64,000 bases of DNA from AP-15 sp963845735 (GTDB lineage Bacteria; Pseudomonadota; Alphaproteobacteria; ATCC43930; CGMCC-115725), in assembly GCA_963845735.1 (NCBI GenBank), contig CAWJTR010000016.1, positions 32,098 to 96,097 on the forward strand. Reading direction: 5' to 3'. Positions 36,532-45,742 of this stretch are shown here, one piece after another. The position numbers were made by a program, and so were the translations under genes. The notes beneath the pieces were generated by a model. It was given only the letters and a program-made list of their open reading frames with translations. It was not told the origin of the DNA and ran no database searches. Within the stretch, counting starts at the first letter, position 1. Each line of letters opens with the position of its first letter.

Positions 36532-39073
36532 TCATGTGTGTTCAACGTATGATTTTTCCTCGACGATGGCCGAGCCCGCGAGCTCATTGAGCTGGCGCTT
36601 GACGGCGGACCGGCGGTCGTTGGTCAGGTAGACGCCGCGAGCGAGCCCGACGAACTTGGCGCCGAAATCGTTGTTGCGCTCGCAATCGCGGATTTGATCC
36701 TCGATCTCCCACAGCGCTTCGTTGATCCGGCGCAGTTCCGCCTTCAGTTCGCCGGCTCGCGGCGGCAGAACGCAAAAACGGGCGAGAGCGGTCGCGAGCA
36801 GCTCGAGTTCTACGCGGATGTTTGACGAGTTTGCTGGCATCGTCGATCCGTTCGCTCTTGATCTCCAGAATCGTGATCTTGTCGACGAGCTCGCCGAAGG
36901 AAACGGGAACGAGCGCCGTACCCGGTGGAACCGCCTGGGTCGGATCGAGGCTGCCGGCCCTTCGCTGAGATAAGAGATCCCCGGACTTGGTCTTGGCGGC
37001 AGCAGCGCGGGCGAGTTCACCGGCAATCCGTTCAAAGACCTCATCCCAATCGTCGCGCCGCGCCTGGCGGAACAGTCGCGCGGTCGGATACCAGGGGGTG
37101 TCTTCCCGATCCATCATCCACCGCCAGTCGGGCACGTGTTTGAGGACAATCCACACGGGGCGTCCAAGTGCTCCGGCGAGATGGGCCGCCGCCGTATCGC
37201 TGGAGATCACAAGATCAAGGTTCATCATGACCGCCGCGCAGTCGACGAAAGCATCGGAGCCGGCATCGAACTCCGCTCCGAGGGTTTCGACCGTCATACC
37301 GGGCGGAAGATGTGCCAGCTGTTCAGCGCCATCGTATTTCTGCAGGCTGATCAGGGTAAGGCCGGGGATGCGGGACAGCGGTGCAAAGCAACGAAGCGGG
37401 ATCGAGCGGCCGAAGTCGACATCCGCGGTGGATTTGCCCTGCCACACGATCCCGACTCGAAATTGACCGGCGGGCAGTCGCTTGGCCCAAGCCTCCACAC
37501 GAGCCGGCTCGGCAAACAGATAGGGAACATCTCTCGGTATGGTTTCGAGAGTCGCTCCTAGAACATGGGGCAAACTCATCAACGGCAGTTCGGCATCATG
37601 CTCCGGCAGGGTCGCCCCGTTGCGGATCACTTTCACGCCCTCGAGGCTGCCCAGCAAGCCTCCGAGAGAAGGCTGAACTTCCAGCAGCACCTCTCCCCCC
37701 CTTGCCGCGACAGAGCACGCAAATCGGGAAAATTGGATCGCATCTCCCAGACCTTGTTCAGAATAGAACAATAGACGCCTGGCATTCGTGTCGCCTCCGG
37801 TCCACTCGGGCCCGGATAGAGGGCGGACAGTCCCGTCGTCGATCTTCCGCCGCCATTCGTATCCTTGCCAGCCTTCGGCAAAGCGGCCAGCCTGCAGCAG
37901 CAAGAATGCCCTATTTACGTGACATGCCGCATAGTCCGGCCGAATGGCGAGCGCCCGCTCGTAGCTCTCTAGCGCCTCGTCGAAGCGCACGAGCTCCTGA
38001 AAGGCGTTACCGCGGTTGTTGAAGGCCTCGGCATAATCCGCCCTAATGGCGACCGCCCGCTCATAGCCCTCTAGCGCCTCGTCGAAACGCCCGAGCTTCT
38101 GAAGGGTGTTGCCACGGTTATTGAGGGCCTCGGCATAGTCCGGCGTGATGGCGAGCGCCCGCTCGAAACTCTCCAGCGCCTCGTCGAAGCGCTTGAGCTC
38201 CTGAAGGGTGTTGCCGCGGTTGTTGTAAGCCTCGGCATAGTCCGGCCTGATGGCGAGCGCCCGCTCGTAGCTCTCCAGCGCCTCGTCGAAGCGCTTGAGT
38301 TCCTGAAGGGTGTTGCCGCGGTTGTTGTGGGCCTCGGCATAGTCCGGCCTGATGGCGAGCGCCCGCGCGAAACTCTCCAGCGCCTCGTCGAAGCGTTTGA
38401 GCTCCTGAAAGGTAACAGCGCGGTTGTTGAGGACCTCGGGATAATTCGGCCTGATGGCGAGCGCCTGCTCGTAGCTCTCTAGCGCCTCGTCGAAGCGCTT
38501 GAGCTCCTGAAGGGTGTTGCCGCGGTTGTTGTAGGCCTCGGCATAGTCCGGCCTGATGGCGAGCGCGCGCTCGTAGCTCTCCAGCGCCTCGTCGAAGCGC
38601 TTGAGCTCCTGAAAGGTAACAGCGCGGTTGTTGAGGGCCGCGGGATAGTCCGGCCTGATGGCGAACGCCCGCTCGTAGCTCTCCAGCGCCTCGTCGAAGC
38701 GCTTGAGCTCCTGAAGGGTGTTGCCGCGGTTGTTGTAGGCCTCGGCATAGTCCGGCCTGATTTCGAGCGCCCGCTCGTAGCTCTCCAGCGCCTCGTCGAA
38801 ACGCCCGAGCTTCTGAAGAGTGTTGCCGCGGTTGTTGAGAGCATCGGCGAACTGCGGCCTAATGGCGAGCGCTCGGTTGTAGTTATCGAGAGCCGCATTA
38901 TTCTTACCAAGTTCCGATTGCGTTAGAGCCAGGAGATGGAGTGCGTCAAGAAATTCGCCGTTTTCCGCAAGAATGCCGGTACACAAGCGCTCGGCTTCCG
39001 AAAAGTCTCCATTGTCGTAGGATCTGAAGGCTTTCTCGAGAGTTTCCGGTAAACTCGACATGATGTCAGGCAC
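36532..39073 (-). CDS. TPR-repeat protein with glycosyltransferase-like and DUF6165 domains (one frameshift)
   Basis: About 846 residues when joined across a shift near 36830. Residues about 10-400 hold eleven 34-residue TPR units, many nearly identical (RFDEALESYERALAIRPDY). Residues about 430-740 form a GT-B-like domain (LLFYSEQGLGDAIQFSRFA, RVGIVWQGKSTADVDFGRSI, VISSDTAAAHLAGALGRPVW), as in heptosyltransferase-type proteins attached to TPRs. The C-terminus (VPVSFGELVDKITILEIKSERI ... NDFGAKF ... VYLTNDRR) is DUF6165. This layout suggests glycan or surface-polysaccharide work in the cytoplasm. It lies between the MetE-like gene and a duplicate of that gene's 5' end. Confidence 0.82.
37940..38870. 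repeat. Tandem 102-bp coding repeats (TPR units)
   Basis: About nine near-identical 102-bp units encode the TPRs of the surrounding gene. Units whose second helix reads NNRGNTLQELK alternate with NNRAVTFQELK, which indicates duplication in 204-bp pairs. Such similarity at DNA level suggests recent expansion or ongoing homogenisation, and the copy number may vary between strains. Confidence 0.85.
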
Positions 39074-39189
39074 TTGACCTCCCGCCGCGGCATCAAGACG
39101 AAGTCTGCACAGCTATATCCTTAAGTACAAAAGATGGAGAGATCGCTGTATAATTCATTAAAAAGCTCTATTGCTGAAACCGCGTCGAG

Positions 39190-39265
39190 CATCGAGCCAC
39201 TACGGCCGCGGATACGACCCGGCGATCGCCGCTGGCATGATCCTGTCGCGGGTGGTTTTCAACAT
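39190..39265 (-). pseudogene. Duplicate 5' fragment of the MetE-like gene
   Basis: Starting from an ATG at 39265, this fragment reads MLKTTRDRIMPAAIAGSYPR and matches the first 76 bases of the MetE-like gene (36368-36443) at 67 positions by hand count. A TAG replaces a Leu codon at residue 22, and homology ends after WLDA. No ribosome site is retained. It is a dead partial copy in the same orientation, on the far side of the TPR gene. Confidence 0.8.
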
Positions 39266-39283
39266 TGCCGGATTTCTTCTCCT

Positions 39284-39360
39284 CGTCAGCTCCGCGAAGG
39301 CGGGTATCCAGCTCAGGCGCATACCCTCGGCCCTGGACTCCCGGCTGGGCGGAAATGACG
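39284..39360. repeat. REP-like element
   Basis: The element begins CGTCAGCTCCGCGAAGGCGG with GGTATCCAG following, and ends CCGGCTGGGCGGAAATGACG. Its outer ends are inverted (CGTCA and TGACG). This is the form of common alphaproteobacterial extragenic repeats and is related to the element at 13885. Confidence 0.55.
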
Positions 39361-39463
39361 ATAGACTAGAAATCAGCCCATGTCTGCGGGCGCAGGATGT
39401 GCCGCGACTCGTTATGACCGGTACTGCGCTTCGTCAACTGACTGAATAAGGGAGGCTCGGCAT

Positions 39464-40435
39464 ATGAAGGATTTCGCGGGAAGGATCGCGGTCGTCACCG
39501 GCGGCGGCTCGGGGATGGGGCGAGAACTCGTCCGCCAGCTGGTCGCCGAAGCCTGCAATGTCGCGATGTGCGACGTCTCGGCGTCGGGGCTGGTGGAAAC
39601 CCAGCACCTGTGCGAAGCGGCGGGACTGCCGCAAGGCTTGCGCGTCACCACTCACATCGCCGATGTGTCCGACGCGGCGCAGGTTGAGCGCTTTCGCGAC
39701 GAGGTCGCCGCCCGCCACTTCACCGACAAAATCCATCTCTTGTTTAACAACGCCGGCATCGGCAGCGGCGGCAGCATGATCGCCCACAGCCGCGAGGAGT
39801 GGGAACGGACCTTCAACATCTGCTGGGGCGGGGTCTACCACTGCACCCGTGCCTTTTTGCCGATGCTGCAAAAGGCCGAGGCGGGCCATATCGTCAACAC
39901 CAGCAGCGTCAACGGCTTCTGGGCGTCGGTCGGACCACAGGTACCGCACACCGCCTACAGCGCCGCGAAATTCGCGGTCAAGGGCTTTACCGAAGCGCTG
40001 ATCGCCGATCTCCGGGTCAACGCGCCCCACATCAAATGCTCGGTCGTGATGCCCGGCCATATCGGCACGTCGATCCCGCTCAACTCGCGCAAGATCCAAA
40101 GCGGCAACCTCTCGGACGAGATGAGTGCGCGGCAGATCGAGCAAGCCCGGGCGCGCATCGCATCGATGGGCCGAGACGCATCCAAGCTCGCGGACGAAGA
40201 CATTCAGAAACTGGTGGCCGAGCGCGAACGCCGGTTTCGCGAGGATGCGCCGACCACCGCGGCCGAGGCGGCAACCATTATTCTCGATGGGGTCAAGGCC
40301 GACCGCTGGCGCATTCTGGTCGGCCCGGACGCGCATATCATTGACCAGATGGTGCGCGCCTCGCCGGAACGGGCCTACGACACCGATTTCTTCGAGGAGT
40401 TCGCGAAGAAGGCCAGCTGGCGCCTCCCGACGTGA
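39464..40435 (+). CDS. SDR-family NAD(P)-dependent oxidoreductase
   Basis: A classical short-chain dehydrogenase, 323 residues, intact. TGGGSGMG binds the cofactor, NNAGIG follows strand 4, and the Ser-Tyr-Lys triad is in NTSSVNGF and AYSAAKFAV. A C-terminal extension (MSARQIEQARARIASMGRDA and on) is longer than in the core family. MCDVSASG with Asp after strand 2 suggests NAD preference. It opens the catabolic block and faces the convergent TauD gene. Confidence 0.9.
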   Translation: MKDFAGRIAVVTGGGSGMGRELVRQLVAEACNVAMCDVSASGLVETQHLCEAAGLPQGLRVTTHIADVSDAAQVERFRDEVAARHFTDKIHLLFNNAGIGSGGSMIAHSREEWERTFNICWGGVYHCTRAFLPMLQKAEAGHIVNTSSVNGFWASVGPQVPHTAYSAAKFAVKGFTEALIADLRVNAPHIKCSVVMPGHIGTSIPLNSRKIQSGNLSDEMSARQIEQARARIASMGRDASKLADEDIQKLVAERERRFREDAPTTAAEAATIILDGVKADRWRILVGPDAHIIDQMVRASPERAYDTDFFEEFAKKASWRLPT

Positions 40436-40523
40436 ACGGCGCCGTTCGACGGCAACCCGTGCAACAGGGCATTCAACCGAAGGGCGGATCGCTCTATCCG
40501 CCAGCCCCCCAAACTGAGCGGCC

Positions 40524-41369
40524 TCAGTTCAGCGGCGAGCCCTGGATCGTGATACGGTGCAACAGGCGGCGCTCACCGTGATAGTCATTGACCGCAAAGT
40601 GCCAGGTCGAGCGGTTGTCCCACAATGCCAGTGAGCCCTCCCGCCAATGAAAGCGGCAGGTGAATTCTGGGCGCGTGGCGTGGCAATACAGGTATTCCAA
40701 CAGCGGGCGTGATTCCTCCTCGGTCCAGCCTTCGAACCGCAGGGTGAATCCGGGGTTGACGTAGAGCGCCTTGCGGGCGGTCTGGGGATGGCGGATGACC
40801 GCGGGATGGACTGCGTCCTGCGTCGCCAGTTCGGGATTGCCAATCCGGCCGACGAGGTCGCCGCGGCGCGCATGGGCCTCGGGGCCAAACACGTGACGGC
40901 TCGAATGACACGCACGCAGCCCCTCGAGCGTCGCCTTGAGCCCGTCGGACAGCCCGTCATAGGCTGCGTACATGCCGGCGAACAATGTGTCACCGCCGGT
41001 CTTCGGCACCACGCGGGCATAGAGCATCGAACCCAGCGCCGGCACCTGGTCGTAGCTGTGATCGGTGTGCCACCCACCGCCGATATTTCGAGTCTGCTCG
41101 GGCTCCTTACGGACCTCGGCGATCATCGGATAACCGGGAACGGCCGAGAAAAAGCGGTTGATGTCAATGGGCGCGAAGCGCTCGGCGAAGGCGACGTGTT
41201 GCTCCGGCGTCAGGTGCTGATCGCGGAAAAACACGACGCCGTACTCGCCAAAGGCGTGCCGGATCTCGGCGAAAGTCTCGTCCGCAACCGGGGCCGCCAG
41301 ATCGACGCCGGCGACCTCGGCTCCGAGCCAGCTCGAGAGCGGCTCCACTCGGATGTGCTGGTATTTCAT
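40524..41369 (-). CDS. TauD/TfdA-family 2-oxoglutarate-dependent dioxygenase
   Basis: An Fe(II)/2-oxoglutarate oxygenase of 281 residues, intact. The iron triad is WHTDHS (H and D) and the distal His in RRLLHRITIQG, and WDNRSTWHFAVNDYHG carries the family's C-terminal motif before the 2-oxoglutarate Arg. Members hydroxylate taurine, alkyl sulfates or aryloxyacids. Substrate unknown. It lies 18 bp downstream of the alcohol dehydrogenase on the same strand, so the two probably share a transcript. Confidence 0.9.
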   Translation of the reverse strand: MKYQHIRVEPLSSWLGAEVAGVDLAAPVADETFAEIRHAFGEYGVVFFRDQHLTPEQHVAFAERFAPIDINRFFSAVPGYPMIAEVRKEPEQTRNIGGGWHTDHSYDQVPALGSMLYARVVPKTGGDTLFAGMYAAYDGLSDGLKATLEGLRACHSSRHVFGPEAHARRGDLVGRIGNPELATQDAVHPAVIRHPQTARKALYVNPGFTLRFEGWTEEESRPLLEYLYCHATRPEFTCRFHWREGSLALWDNRSTWHFAVNDYHGERRLLHRITIQGSPLN

Positions 41370-41387
41370 CTACCTTTTCCCGAAGAC

Positions 41388-42485
41388 CTAATCGAACGTC
41401 AGCACGGTGCGGGCGACTTCGCCGGCTTTCATCGCGCGGAAGGCTTCGTTGATGTCGCCGAGACGGCCGCGCTTGGTGACCATTCCGTCGAGGTCGAGCC
41501 GGCCCTGGCGGTAGAAATCGAGATAGAGCGGGATGTCGGTGCGGAACCGGTTCGAGCCCATGCGCGAGGTCTGCACCTTGCATTCGGGGCGGATCGCCAT
41601 CCATGGGAACTCGATCATCGCATCGGGCGGCAACACCCCGACGATCGTCGCGGTGCCGCGGATCGCCAGGCTCTCGATCGCCTGCCGCACCAGCTTGGCA
41701 TTGCCGACCGCCTCGAAGGCGTGATCGACCCCGAGCCCGCCGGTCAATGCGCGCACGGCCTTGACCGGATCGTCCTCGGCGCCGTTGACGAAATGCGTGG
41801 CGCCGGCGCGGGTCGCCATCTCGCGCTTTGTCTCGAACTGGTCGACGGCGATGATCTGCCGGGCGCCGCCGATGCGCGCGCCCTGGACGATCGACAGCCC
41901 GACCCCGCCGCAGCCGAACACCGCAACCGTTTGCCCCGCCTCGAGCCCCGAGCTGCGCAGCGCCGCGCCGACCCCGGTCAATACCCCGCAGCCGACCAGT
42001 GCCGCCTTGTCGAGCGGCAATTCGGGATCGATCCTGACGATCGAGTTCTCGTGCAGCAGCATCTTTTCGGCATAGCTCGAAATGCCGATAAACTGGCGGA
42101 ACGGCTCGCCATTTTGCGACAGCCGCGGCGCGGCGCTCTCGGGCCGGGTGACGATGCCGCCGGTGCAAAGATTGGGATGGCCGGAGAGGCATTGCGGACA
42201 GCTGCCGCAAAAGCCCGAGAGACAGGCGACGACATGGTCGCCCGGCTTGACCGTCGTCACCTCGGCCCCGACCGCCTCGACGACGCCGGCGCCCTCATGG
42301 CCGAGCACGATCGGCCGGTCGAGCGGAAAGCGGCCGATCCCATCGACGACATGCAGATCGCTGTGGCACACGCCGGTCGCGACGGTGCGCACCAGCACCT
42401 CGCGCCCCCACGGCTTGTCGACCTCGACCGGTTCGATCGTCAGCGGCGCCTGCACCTTGCGAAAAACAGCGGCGGCGGCTTCCAT
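41388..42485 (-). CDS. Zinc-dependent alcohol dehydrogenase, class III-like
   Basis: A medium-chain dehydrogenase of 365 residues, intact. Catalytic zinc ligands are in GVCHSDLH and GHEGAG, structural zinc cysteines are in CLSGFCGSCPQCLSGHPNLC, and the Rossmann motif is FGCGGVGLS. It resembles S-(hydroxymethyl)glutathione and aryl-alcohol dehydrogenases. The ATG at 42485 has GGAGG 9 bases upstream. It is upstream of, and probably cotranscribed with, the TauD/TfdA gene. Confidence 0.9.
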   Translation of the reverse strand: MEAAAAVFRKVQAPLTIEPVEVDKPWGREVLVRTVATGVCHSDLHVVDGIGRFPLDRPIVLGHEGAGVVEAVGAEVTTVKPGDHVVACLSGFCGSCPQCLSGHPNLCTGGIVTRPESAAPRLSQNGEPFRQFIGISSYAEKMLLHENSIVRIDPELPLDKAALVGCGVLTGVGAALRSSGLEAGQTVAVFGCGGVGLSIVQGARIGGARQIIAVDQFETKREMATRAGATHFVNGAEDDPVKAVRALTGGLGVDHAFEAVGNAKLVRQAIESLAIRGTATIVGVLPPDAMIEFPWMAIRPECKVQTSRMGSNRFRTDIPLYLDFYRQGRLDLDGMVTKRGRLGDINEAFRAMKAGEVARTVLTFD

Positions 42486-42655
42486 GGACGTTACCCTCCA
42501 TCGCATCGACTTTAATGAAAGTAGAATAAGCCTGAGGTCGGGCCATGGAAAGACAGCCAGCCTGGGTGACAGCGCGGCTGGCTTGTTCCCCATATTGCGC
42601 CGGCAAGCCCAGAGCAATATATCATTGGTAGATGACACATAGGGCGAGGAGCACG

Positions 42656-42902
42656 ATGCCGACAGCGAAACTTTTTTGGTCGGGTCGGTCGCAGGCAGTC
42701 CGGCTTCCCAAGGACTTTCGCTTCAGTGGGAAGGAAGTGCGGATTTCGACGTCACGGCGCTGCCGTTATCCTCGAGCCGGTGGCCAATGATTGGAGCTGG
42801 CTTGACGCGCTTGCCGGTCCCCTCGACGATGATTTCGTGCGCGCTGTCGGGGAGCAACCGCAGCAGCAGGAACGGCCGGCGATCGACAAAATCTTCTGTT
42901 GA
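42656..42902 (+). CDS. vapB: VapB-type antitoxin (one frameshift)
   Basis: A short AbrB/SpoVT-type DNA-binding antitoxin of about 80 residues. MPTAKLFWSGRSQAVRLPKD is the typical swapped-hairpin N-terminus. The C-terminal acidic half (DWSWLDALAGPLDDDF) would bind the toxin. The frame shifts by one near 42750, between VRIS and the HGAAVILEP strand. AGGAG 6 bases before the ATG supports the start. Its TGA overlaps the ATG of vapC. Confidence 0.78.
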
Positions 42903-43298
42903 TGCGCTGCCTTCTTGACGCGAACGCCGTCATCGCCTTGCTGAGGGACCGCGGCTCCACGCTTGCTCGACGTGTCCGCCAGGAGCAGCCCGGAGATGTC
43001 GCGATCTCGGCGATCGTGGCTCACAAGCTATTCTATGGCGCGCTCGAGGAGTCAGCGGGCGAGCCGGAACGTCGCTCTTGTCGATGCGCTGCAGTTTCCA
43101 GTCATGGAGTTCGGCAAAGAAGATGCCCGACAAGCCGGTGAAATCAGAGCGATTCTGGCGGCAAGGGGGTCGGCGATCGGTCCATACGACGTGCTGATCG
43201 CCGGTCAGGCCTGCGCCCGCGACCTGATCCTGATCACCCATAACACCGATGAATTCGCGCGCGTACCCGGGCTGCGGATCGAGGATTGGGAGGCCTGA
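42902..43298 (+). CDS. vapC: VapC-type PIN-domain ribonuclease toxin (one frameshift)
   Basis: About 131 residues. MRCLLDANAVIALL carries the first PIN Asp, ISAIVAHKLFYGA the helix with Glu-equivalent position, GPYDVLIAGQA the third acidic residue and LITHNTDEFARVPGL the last. VapC toxins cleave tRNA or rRNA. The frame shifts near 43065. The start overlaps the vapB stop (TGATG), the standard coupled order. If the shifts are real the pair is dead; if they are consensus errors it is intact. Confidence 0.8.
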
Positions 43299-43450
43299 GG
43301 CGAGCTAGCCGTAGCGGCAAATCCCCAGCCGCTCCCGAAAACATCCAGTCGACCGGGATCACCCCAACGAACGCCAGCCGGATCCGGGTTGCTGGACCCG
43401 GAGGGCGCCGCCGCGGTGCGCACCACAACCGCGGCGGCCGCGGGAAGTTA

Positions 43451-44491
43451 TTATTCGGCGGCGGCTCTCTGGCTCGGCGCGGCCTTTGCGACGCTGGCGA
43501 GCATCGCTGCCGCATTGCGCTGCAGGATCTGCTCGCGCGCTTCCTCGCCGATCTCCGCTTCGGCGAGCGCCTTCCTGGTCCAGTCGCAGCCGAACTCGGT
43601 GCCGTCAGTGCCGCACACGATGCGCTCGGCGCCGTACAGCCTGACGGCCGCCTCGATCGCGTGCGGGCCGAACGAGTTGCAGTCCACATACACCCTCGCC
43701 TTCCCGATGCGCGCCGACGGCAACTCCTCCTCCGGCGTGTCGAGCAGGCAGCGATGGTCCATGCGCTCGACCTCGTAGGGAAGGTTGCCGCCCAGATTGT
43801 GGACGCAGACCGTCGCGTCGGGGTAGTCGGCGAGGAGGTCGGTTAGACACAATGTCACCATCACCGACGATAGGCTCGCCTGCATGTCTAGCGTGCCGTT
43901 GCGCCGGCGCGCGTTGTCCGTGTCGGCCGCGACCTTGGGGAAAGCGTCGCCCGGCCGCGGGCCGTGATGGATGAAGAGCGTCGCGTGGTGGCGGTTCGCG
44001 ACCTCCAGCAGCGGACGCATCGCTTCGGCGTCTTTGCTCGTCAGGAAGCCGTTGCCGGGTAGCTGCGCGCCGATCATGCCCGGCAGCCCGAGCGCCCGCT
44101 CGAGTTCGGCGGCGGCGGCGGACATGTCGGTCAAGGGCAACGCGGCAAAGGCGGCAAAGCGCCCGGGATGCTTCTGGCAGATCGCCGAAAGCCCGTCATT
44201 GACCTTCCGGCACAGCGGCCCGGACACCTCCAGCGGCTGGGACTCGATCCAGCAGAACGAACCGAGGAGCGATAGCACGCTCGTCTCCACTCCCTGGCGG
44301 TCCATCCGGGCAAGATGGAAATCGACGTCGTCGAAGGCCTCGGCCAGCGGCGCTTCGCCCATCCGTCCGGACTGCAGCACCTCGACCCCGTCTTGATTGC
44401 GCAGGATGCGCGGTTCCCTGGTACGGGCGCGCAGGGCGTCGGCTACTTCGGCGGGCCGCCAATGGGCATGCATGTCGATCATGGCTGTCAT
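43451..44491 (-). CDS. Amidohydrolase family protein (ACMSD-like)
   Basis: A 346-residue metal-dependent TIM-barrel hydrolase or decarboxylase, intact. MIDMHAHW is the HxH metal motif on strand 1, LFIHHGPRPG and VCVHNLGG give further His ligands and VCGTDGTEFG the terminal Asp. The family includes aminocarboxymuconate-semialdehyde decarboxylase and 6-hydroxy-aromatic acid decarboxylases, so a role in aromatic breakdown is plausible. The ATG at 44491 has AAGGA 8 bases upstream. It is divergent from a second amidohydrolase. Confidence 0.88.
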   Translation of the reverse strand: MTAMIDMHAHWRPAEVADALRARTREPRILRNQDGVEVLQSGRMGEAPLAEAFDDVDFHLARMDRQGVETSVLSLLGSFCWIESQPLEVSGPLCRKVNDGLSAICQKHPGRFAAFAALPLTDMSAAAAELERALGLPGMIGAQLPGNGFLTSKDAEAMRPLLEVANRHHATLFIHHGPRPGDAFPKVAADTDNARRRNGTLDMQASLSSVMVTLCLTDLLADYPDATVCVHNLGGNLPYEVERMDHRCLLDTPEEELPSARIGKARVYVDCNSFGPHAIEAAVRLYGAERIVCGTDGTEFGCDWTRKALAEAEIGEEAREQILQRNAAAMLASVAKAAPSQRAAAE

Positions 44492-44744
44492 GGCTGTTTC
44501 CTTCAATGGGCCGGGCGCCAGTCTAACCCCACGGCGGCTCGCCCGCAAAGCACGACAACCGTCGAGATCGATCGATGGCGTCAGCCGACCCCCTAAATTG
44601 TGGCGGTAGGACCAAACGGTGAATTTCGCCGCGCTGCTCAGGCCAAGCGCTCCCAAACGTAAGGCTGGCGGGTAATATCGATCGTCGTCCCGGCTCTCCC
44701 GTTTGGTAAGGTACAATTCCTTGAGCCTAGGAGGACGCCACCCA

Positions 44745-45570
44745 ATGCTGATCGTCGATGCTCAGATCCATCTCTGGGAGAAAGGTACGCCGTCCGCCCA
44801 CCATCGCCAGGAGCCCTACTCGGCGGCGCAGGCGATTGCCGGCATGGATGCCGCCGGCGTTGATCGCGCGCTGATTCACCCGGTGCTGTGGGACCCGGAC
44901 TCGAACGAGCTGGCGGTCGAAGCGGCGCGCGCAATACCCCGGCCGCTTCGCCATCATGGGCTGGTTCTATCTCGACGACCCAAATGGCCGCGACCTCGTC
45001 GCGCACTGGAAGGAGCGACCAGGCATGCTCGGCCTGCGCTTCTATACCAACGAGCGGCACCCGCAATCCTGGTTCACCGACGGCACGCTCGACTGGCTAT
45101 GGCCAGCCGCCGAGCGCGCCGGGGTTCCGATCGCGCTCGGCGCGGCGATGTTTCTGCCGGCCGTCGGCAAGATCGCCGAGCGCCACCCTGGCCTCAAATT
45201 GATCGTCGACCACATGGGCGTTCCCCGGGCCAGCACAGGCGAGGCCGCCTATCGGTTCCAACCGGAGTTGCTGGCGCTCGCCAAATACCCGAACGTCGCG
45301 GTCAAGGCGACCGGTCAGGCGGGCTACGCCGAAGACGCGTACCCGTTCCGCAGCCTCCACCCGCACCTGCATCGCTGTTTCGATGCGTTCGGTCCCGAAC
45401 GGATGTTCTGGGGCACCGACATCACCCGGATGCAATGCACCTGGCGGCAATGCGTGACCCTGTTCACCGAGGAACTGCCGTGGCTAAAGGGCCGCGATCT
45501 CGAGCTGGTCATGGGCGAAGCCGTCTGCAATTGGCTGGGTTGGCCGCTCCCTGCTCAAGCCAAAAGCTGA
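44745..45570 (+). CDS. Amidohydrolase family protein (one frameshift)
   Basis: A metal-dependent hydrolase of about 275 residues, smaller than its divergent neighbour. MLIVDAQIHLW keeps one His of the HxH motif and has Gln at the first position. LIVDHMGVPRA and FWGTDITRMQC supply later ligands. This Q-x-H form occurs in the lactone hydrolase-like branch of the family. The frame shifts near 44945. GGAGG lies 10 bases before the ATG. The next gene downstream is the second TauD/TfdA dioxygenase, 172 bp away. Confidence 0.83.
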
Positions 45571-45742
45571 CCCCGAGGCAGATGCTTTGGCGGGCGTTGC
45601 ATCGCATCGGCGGGTCTTCGCCAGTGGGCCCATCCAATGGGCGCTGTTGAGGGCATCTGCTCGCGGATAGGGGCTCGGTGGGGCTGCGGTAATGCGCGGG
45701 GTATTATCTTCGTCCACTTTGCCAGTCATCGAGGACATTTCC

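Larger units (their letters stand above)
39074..39463. other. Intergenic region with a gene fragment and a REP-like element
   Basis: The first 110 bases are AT-rich and probably hold the promoter of the minus-strand TPR gene. They are followed by the MetE-like 5' fragment, a REP-like repeat and, after about 39360, a short leader ending in AGGGAGG before the SDR start. No other gene is seen. Confidence 0.6.

Noticed and set aside
37940..38870. Regular repeats suggesting a CRISPR array
   Set aside because: The 102-bp period keeps a single reading frame encoding TPR units, with no spacers.
40788..42515. A 575-codon plus-strand open frame
   Set aside because: It is antisense to the intact TauD/TfdA and alcohol dehydrogenase genes, which carry full catalytic motifs; the frame has none.
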